64,000 nucleotides of DNA from assembly GCA_964393895.1 (NCBI GenBank), contig CAYMWP010000006.1, positions 4,149-68,148 of the forward strand. Reading direction: 5' to 3'. This stretch comes from B4-G1 sp964393895. GTDB taxonomy: Bacteria > Chloroflexota > Anaerolineae > B4-G1. Positions 60,141-64,000 of this stretch are shown piece after piece. Both the position numbers and the translations under genes were made by a program. The notes under the pieces were generated by a model, which saw only the letters and a program-made list of their open reading frames with translations, was not told where the DNA came from and made no database searches. The stretch's first letter is position 1, and every line of letters starts with the position of its first letter.

Positions 60141-61061
60141 CTACCCCATCAATTTTACCAGAATGCCTTTTTGGGCGTGCATGCGGTTTTCGGCCTGGTC
60201 CCACAGCACCGAGTGTGGGCCATCGCAAACCCCGTCGGTGATCTCTTGCCCGCGATGGGCCGGCAGGCAGTGCATGGCGATGACGTCCGCTTTGGCCTGC
60301 GCTATCAGTTCCTCGTTGACCTGGTAGGGCTGAAAGGTGCGCGCCCGTTCCTGGGCCTCCTCCTCCTGGCCCATCGAAGCCCACACGTCGGTGTAGACGG
60401 CGTCGGCCCCGGCGACCGCTTCCCAGGGATCGTTGGTCGCCAGCAGTTGGCTGCCGCTGCTCTGGGCAAACTTTTGCCCCAATTTCCACACGTCGCCCGG
60501 CATCTCGTACCCTGGCGGCCCGGCGATGGCGAAATCCATCCCCAGCAGGCTGGCGCCAAAGAGGAGCGAGGTGGCCACGTTGTTGCCGTCGCCGATAAAG
60601 GCCAGTTTACGTCCCTTCAAATCCTGCCCCTTGTTCTCGACGATGGTGAGGAGATCGGCCAGCCCCTGGCAGGGATGGTTATAGTCGGAGAGGCCGTTGA
60701 TGACGGGCACGCGCGAGTACTCGGCCAGGGTGAGTATGTCGGCGTGGGCAAAGACGCGCGCCATGATGCCGTCCACGTAGCGGGAGAGGACGCGGGCCAC
60801 GTCGGGCACGCTCTCCCGCTCGCCCAGTTTGATCTCAAAGGGGGAGAGGTAGAGCGCCTGTCCGCCCAGGTGGATCATTCCCATCTCGAAGGAGACGCGG
60901 GTGCGCAGGGAGGGCTTTTGAAAGAGCAGCCCCAACGTCTTCCCTTTGAGCAGGGGCGAGTTGCCGCCAGCTTTCCAATCTTCTTTCAGTTCGAGTGCCA
61001 GATTTAGCAGGCCGCGCAATTCGTCGGGCGTCAGGTCTGCCAGGTTGAGAAAGTGATCCAT
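60141..61061 (-). CDS. argF: ornithine carbamoyltransferase
   Basis: 306 residues from the ATG at 61061, five bases after GGAGG; a longer frame starts upstream without such a site. It makes citrulline from ornithine and carbamoyl phosphate in arginine synthesis. Carbamoyl-phosphate loop is KPSLRTRVSFE (Leu in place of the usual Thr, common in some phyla), then HPCQGLADLLT, and the ornithine/catalytic loop HCLPAHRGQE near 262. Length is usual. The promoter is at 61088-61115. Confidence 0.95.
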   Translation of the reverse strand: MDHFLNLADLTPDELRGLLNLALELKEDWKAGGNSPLLKGKTLGLLFQKPSLRTRVSFEMGMIHLGGQALYLSPFEIKLGERESVPDVARVLSRYVDGIMARVFAHADILTLAEYSRVPVINGLSDYNHPCQGLADLLTIVENKGQDLKGRKLAFIGDGNNVATSLLFGASLLGMDFAIAGPPGYEMPGDVWKLGQKFAQSSGSQLLATNDPWEAVAGADAVYTDVWASMGQEEEAQERARTFQPYQVNEELIAQAKADVIAMHCLPAHRGQEITDGVCDGPHSVLWDQAENRMHAQKGILVKLMG

Positions 61062-61087
61062 TTTTACCTCCGGGTGTGTTTGGGGAT

Positions 61088-61115
61088 AGTATACCACAAG
61101 AAGCGGGAGACACAA
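61088..61115 (-). promoter_or_regulatory. promoter of the argF-TPR operon
   Basis: On the minus strand TTGTGT (61115-61110), 16-base spacer, TATACT (61093-61088), 26 bases before the argF ATG. Confidence 0.55.
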
Positions 61116-61290
61116 TAGACAAACAGTGTTTGCCCTGCCCGCCCGCTCTTGGCTCGATTCTACTCCACAATCTCAACCCGTGCAAGTCGCCGCGCACTCG
61201 GCGGGGCGCGGGCGGGAGCTGGTGCTGACGCCAAAACGAGACCGCCATGGCTGCAATGGTTGGACGATTTTCACTACCGTACACTTTTTC

Positions 61291-61383
61291 ATCACGAATG
61301 TCACAAATGGACGAATGACACGAATTTCGTCAAAATTGGATAAAAAACATTCGTGACATTCGTATATTCGCGCAATTCGTGAT
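61291..61383. repeat. 93-base imperfect hairpin of ATTCGTG units
   Basis: ATCACGAAT (61291-61299) and ATTCGTGAT (61375-61383) close an inverted repeat made of CACGAATGTCAC / GTGACATTCG-type units, in the long gap between argF and the zinc-ribbon gene (61062-61886). No target duplication found. Confidence 0.5.
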
Positions 61384-61457
61384 CACAGTTTGGTTGCTTG
61401 GCAAGAAGTGCACGGTAGCAAAGGACGGTTTTGCTTTTGACTTGTACGCAAGATGCG

Positions 61458-61613
61458 GATATACTGTAACTGCTCAGCTTGGTAGCTATTTAGACCTCCG
61501 AGGTCTCATTGCAGCTTATTCGAGCGCAAAACATTGGCCGGTTTAAACATTTGCAGTGGGCGAAACGGTTGTCAAAGACCTCGGAGGTCTGGCCTGAGCA
61601 GTTACGATATACC
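61458..61613. mobile_element. IS66-like MITE, copy 3, carrying two AGACCTC palindromes
   Basis: Perfect 12-bp terminal inverted repeats GTAACTGCTCAG (61466-61477) and CTGAGCAGTTAC (61594-61605) bound a 140-bp element. It is flanked by 8-bp direct repeats GATATACT / GATATACC (61458-61465 and 61606-61613, one mismatch). Inside are the palindromes at 61492-61506 and 61576-61590. Ends match the other two IS66-like copies, but the interior belongs to the palindrome type. The element splits a short minus-strand frame that begins at 61693. Confidence 0.7.
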
Positions 61614-61886
61614 AACATAGTCTCGGCGGAGACGATGACGGTATAGCCTTGAGTCTTTGCCGTGAATGATCCTGGCCGAACCTTCCGCATCATGGCCTAG
61701 GCAGGCCCTCGTCCGTGCAATTGGGGCGCTGGGCGCCATCGAACCGTCAGGCTGGTTTGAGCGGGCTATAGCCGGTCTGTGGTTGGCAGCCTACAAGCGG
61801 CAGCTGCGGGGAAGTGAGAATTGAACATGGGAGTGGTCGTCGTCAGTGCGGTGACAGGCCGGGCAAAACGCTGAAAGAAGGTGAAT

Positions 61887-62321
61887 ATGGTTAAACAGAA
61901 ATCACGCTATGACAAGGCTCGATGGGTTTTCCTGGCGCTGTTTCTGCTATCCACTTTCGTGCTCCTGCTCCTTGGGATCCCTTTGTACTCCTCTGCAGTG
62001 GCGGAATCGCCCGATGTTCCTTCCGCTTCTCGCGGTGAAGCCTTGGCTGTAGTAATAGCTGCAGTCACTTCGTGTCTTACATCTGTCACCGCGTTCATTG
62101 GGTTTGTCTCAACAACACTTCTTGCGTGGAGAAAAGACAAAAGAGAGGCAACGGCATTGGAGCAACAGAGGAGGCTTCAAGAGATTCAAATCGAAAAAGC
62201 AGAACTCGAGCTCTCCTCATCTCTACCCACGTGCCCTAATTGTGGCACGGCAAACCGAAGAATGGCCACGTTCTGCATCCGCTGCGGTACACGGTTGTCT
62301 CCACCACCTGCCGGGCAATAG
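61887..62321 (+). CDS. two-helix membrane protein with C-terminal zinc ribbon
   Basis: 144 residues from ATG 61887 (GAAGGTG upstream). Hydrophobic helices at about 12-35 and 52-78; between them a short extracytoplasmic loop. A charged helical segment (RKDKREATALEQQRRLQEIQIEKAE) follows. The C-terminus is a zinc ribbon: CPNC (106-120 region), then CIRCGT, a rubredoxin-knuckle pair as in zinc_ribbon_2 proteins. No named family. Probably a membrane sensor or adaptor with its zinc end in the cytoplasm. Stands alone and is closed by a bidirectional hairpin. Confidence 0.7.
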   Translation: MVKQKSRYDKARWVFLALFLLSTFVLLLLGIPLYSSAVAESPDVPSASRGEALAVVIAAVTSCLTSVTAFIGFVSTTLLAWRKDKREATALEQQRRLQEIQIEKAELELSSSLPTCPNCGTANRRMATFCIRCGTRLSPPPAGQ

Positions 62322-62396
62322 GGATGTTGCATCGGGGGTTGTAGGGTGGCGTTGTGGATGAGCGAGAACTGAGAACTGTACAGACCTCGCCAAGAT

Positions 62397-62425
62397 GCGC
62401 CCAGAGTAGCGCCAGCTCTGGGCGC
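62397..62425. terminator. bidirectional hairpin between convergent genes
   Basis: GCGCCCAGAG (62397-62406) and CTCTGGGCGC (62416-62425) are exact inverses with a 9-base loop, midway between the convergent zinc-ribbon and TtcA-family genes. Confidence 0.6.
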
Positions 62426-62493
62426 TTGTGCTTCTGGCAGACGTGTTGGCATGCTATACTTTCAACGGTCATAAAGATTGTGGCCGTGGCATG

Positions 62494-63204
62494 CTAGAAC
62501 CCCATCCCCTCTCGGGCCGCGCGCCACAGGTTGGCGCGGATCTGCTTCTGGTCGCGGCCAAACTGGCGCAGGAGCGCCTTTATCTGTGCCCGCTTGGAGG
62601 TGAACCCCTGGGGGCAGGGGGCCTCCTCAGGGAAGCCGGCCGCCCGTCCATAGCGGGCCAACTCTTTCTCCGGGACATAGATCAGGGGGCGGATGACGGT
62701 CACGGCCCCGTCAAAGAACCTGACCCGGGGAGCCATCGTCTCCACTCGTCCGGTGAACAGCAGGTTGAGGAGCGTCGTGGCGGCGGCGTCGTCGGCGTTG
62801 TGGCCCAGGGCCAGCTTGTTGCAACCCAGACCAACGGCGGCGGTAAAGAGCGCCTTGCGCCGGTTCCAGGAGCAGCGGAAGCAGTCGAGCGGCAACGGCT
62901 CATCCGGCTCCAGTTCCAGCGGGGCAAAGTGATACTCGACGCCCAGCTCGCGGAACCAGGGCTCCAGTTCGGGACGCAGATCGGGAAAGCCGGCCGGCGC
63001 GCCGCCGACGTGGAGGGCCAGCAGTTCGTAGTGGCAGCCTGCCTTGAGCCGGTAGCGGAGCAGCAGTTGGAGCAGGGCGCGGCTATCTTTCCCGCCGGAG
63101 ACGGCCACCGCTACCCGGTCTCCCTCGGTCAGCAAGTCGAACTCTTTGCAGGCTCGGGCGACGGATTTTAGTAGAAAGAAGGCGATGCGGTCAGGATCGT
63201 TCAT
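62494..63204 (-). CDS. TtcA/TilS-type PP-loop ATPase, probable tRNA thiolation enzyme
   Basis: 236 residues. N-terminal PP-loop AVSGGKDSRALL (34-45), a middle Cys pair CFRCSWNRRKAL near 108-119, a LALGHNADDAAATTLLNLL helix near 131, and a late CPQGF Cys. These are the TtcA family features (2-thiocytidine at position 32 of tRNA, iron-sulfur cluster held by three Cys). In E. coli TtcA the cluster Cys are in CxxC plus one further Cys, which fits here. Exact modification is inferred. The SRPBCC gene lies 69 bases upstream. Confidence 0.82.
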   Translation of the reverse strand: MNDPDRIAFFLLKSVARACKEFDLLTEGDRVAVAVSGGKDSRALLQLLLRYRLKAGCHYELLALHVGGAPAGFPDLRPELEPWFRELGVEYHFAPLELEPDEPLPLDCFRCSWNRRKALFTAAVGLGCNKLALGHNADDAAATTLLNLLFTGRVETMAPRVRFFDGAVTVIRPLIYVPEKELARYGRAAGFPEEAPCPQGFTSKRAQIKALLRQFGRDQKQIRANLWRAAREGMGF

Positions 63205-63273
63205 CGCTTCTGCCGCCGGCGACGTTGAGCGCCGTTTGCTTGTTCGTCCGCTTACCGGGCGGCTGGTATCCTT

Positions 63274-63681
63274 TTACGATTCTATGATCCCTCTCAGCAG
63301 GTTGAGGCCCTCTTCGACTTGCTTGGCAACCAGCCCAGACACCGCTCCACCGCCGGGGATGTCGTATTCGACGGTCATACTGATGTCCACTTGATTGCCC
63401 TGTTCGGACAGGGTGAACAGCCAGGTGCTGGGGACGCCTTGCGTCTGTACTCCAAAACGTTCGTTGGGGGCGAATTCTATGACCTCTCCTGTGCCACTGA
63501 ACGTGGGCAGGGGGCCGAGCTTGAATTTCCAATCATACGTGGCGCCCACGCCCGCCCCGGATACGTTAGCGACGTTGGTCAGGGGTGGGACCCACTCGGG
63601 CCACCGGCCGAGATCGGCGAGCAGGTTGAATATCCTGTCCACAGGTGCGTCGAGTTTCGCTGTTTTTTCGATTGTAGCCAT
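63274..63681 (-). CDS. SRPBCC family protein (START/Bet v1-like fold)
   Basis: 135 residues. Opening KTAKLDAPVDRIFNLLADLGRWPEWVPPL is the usual first strand and helix of polyketide-cyclase/CoxG-like proteins; the middle strands (ATYDWKFKLG, GEVIEFAPNERFG, WLFTLSEQGNQVDISMTVEYDIPGGG) form the curved sheet, and the final helix is VAKQVEEGLNLLRGII. A small cytosolic lipid or hydrophobic ligand binder; ligand unknown. Possibly co-transcribed with the TtcA-family gene. Confidence 0.85.
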   Translation of the reverse strand: MATIEKTAKLDAPVDRIFNLLADLGRWPEWVPPLTNVANVSGAGVGATYDWKFKLGPLPTFSGTGEVIEFAPNERFGVQTQGVPSTWLFTLSEQGNQVDISMTVEYDIPGGGAVSGLVAKQVEEGLNLLRGIIES

Positions 63682-64000
63682 TAGTTGCCTTTCTGTGTTG
63701 GTTGGTGGGCCTCAACTTGACCGTGGGGCAATCGTGGGCAGGTTTCCATACCTACTCCCACAGTTGGGGATTGCCGCAGGCGACCACGGTTAAACGTGGA
63801 ACTGGTTGGTTTTGTTGAGGTGTGAAAACCCGGTTTTTTGCACAGGGGGGATTTTATCACACATAGCGCGAACGCGCCAACTTGTGCATCAGGGCGTGGG
63901 ATAGGTCTCTCGCTGTTCGACTGGATTGATTCGAATAGGGTGTGTTTAAAATGATCTGGGTAAGACCTCCGAGGTCTATAGGGTCTCTACTGAAACGAAA
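63682..64000. other. non-coding end of window with hairpins and a truncated family B element
   Basis: Contains an inverted repeat with nested arms, CCTCAAC (63711-63717) to GTTGAGG (about 63813-63819) and ACCGTGG/CCACGGT (63720-63726 and 63784-63790). Toward the end a family B element begins with GGGTGTGTTT (63938-63947), followed by the palindrome AGACCTCCGAGGTCT (63963-63977); its right end lies outside the window. No gene is visible. Confidence 0.6.

Noticed and set aside
61490..61693. 67-codon minus-strand frame
   Set aside because: Half of it lies inside a MITE; only its first ~30 codons could be a real gene start, so it is not called as a gene.

Overview
The window reads as a chromosomal scaffold of a free-living, GC-rich bacterium, most likely a member of the Chloroflexota (Anaerolineae/Caldilineae-like). 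This is an inference from gene content: large membrane GT-C (GT39-type) proteins with extra C-terminal beta domains, UPF0104 flippase-like proteins, DUF11 surface proteins, a PATAN(DUF4388)/small-GTPase pair, a VTC/CotH/DUF4956 cluster, TtcA-like and threonine-aldolase genes. No ribosomal RNA or marker protein is present to prove it. There is no prophage, plasmid or CRISPR signal. A 10-base N run at 57455-57464 shows a draft scaffold.

Layout. 1-8.4 kb: a ParB-like/universal-stress fusion cut by the window edge, a YfcC-type carrier, tRNA-Ser(CGA), a multi-cofactor flavoprotein, a Pro/Thr-linker exported protein and an alpha/beta hydrolase. 8.4-12 kb: a coupled pair (a membrane protein plus an NdpA-family nucleoid protein) and a hendecad coiled-coil protein. 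12-30.8 kb, all on the minus strand: a cell-surface glycan or glycolipid locus with five GT-C proteins sharing a C-terminal beta module, a YfhO protein, two UPF0104 proteins, an alkaline-phosphatase-superfamily enzyme and a DUF11 surface protein. 31-36.8 kb: tyrS with an attenuator-like leader, a radical SAM protein, tRNA-Lys(CTT), and the GTPase/PATAN pair. 37-40.4 kb: peptide-type ABC binding protein and two permeases without ATPases. 40.4-46.1 kb: VTC, two CotH proteins, DUF4956. 46.5-49.3 kb: threonine aldolase, deoxynucleoside kinase, tRNA-Lys(TTT), DUF456 and a small membrane protein. 49.6-53.8 kb: an ECF sigma factor followed by an anti-sigma/alpha-2-macroglobulin fusion that lacks the thioester domain. 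53.8-57.3 kb: cdaA-cdaR-der (cyclic di-AMP synthesis plus a ribosome GTPase). 57.8-63.7 kb: argF with a TPR protein, a zinc-ribbon membrane protein, a TtcA-family enzyme and an SRPBCC protein.

The intergenic spaces are rich in small non-autonomous elements. I can delimit several by terminal inverted repeats plus target duplications: three copies with GTAA-type ends and 8-bp duplications (IS66-like), one with CTGGTGATT ends and an 8-bp duplication, and a third family with GGGTGTGTTTCA ends and 9-bp duplications. A 15-bp palindrome, AGACCTC(C/G)GAGGTCT, occurs six times and is found inside two of these otherwise different families. Several elements sit directly next to promoters or ribosome-binding sites.

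The strongest candidates for something new are the sigma factor with its anti-sigma/A2M fusion, the GT-C cluster with a shared accessory module, and the MITE families.
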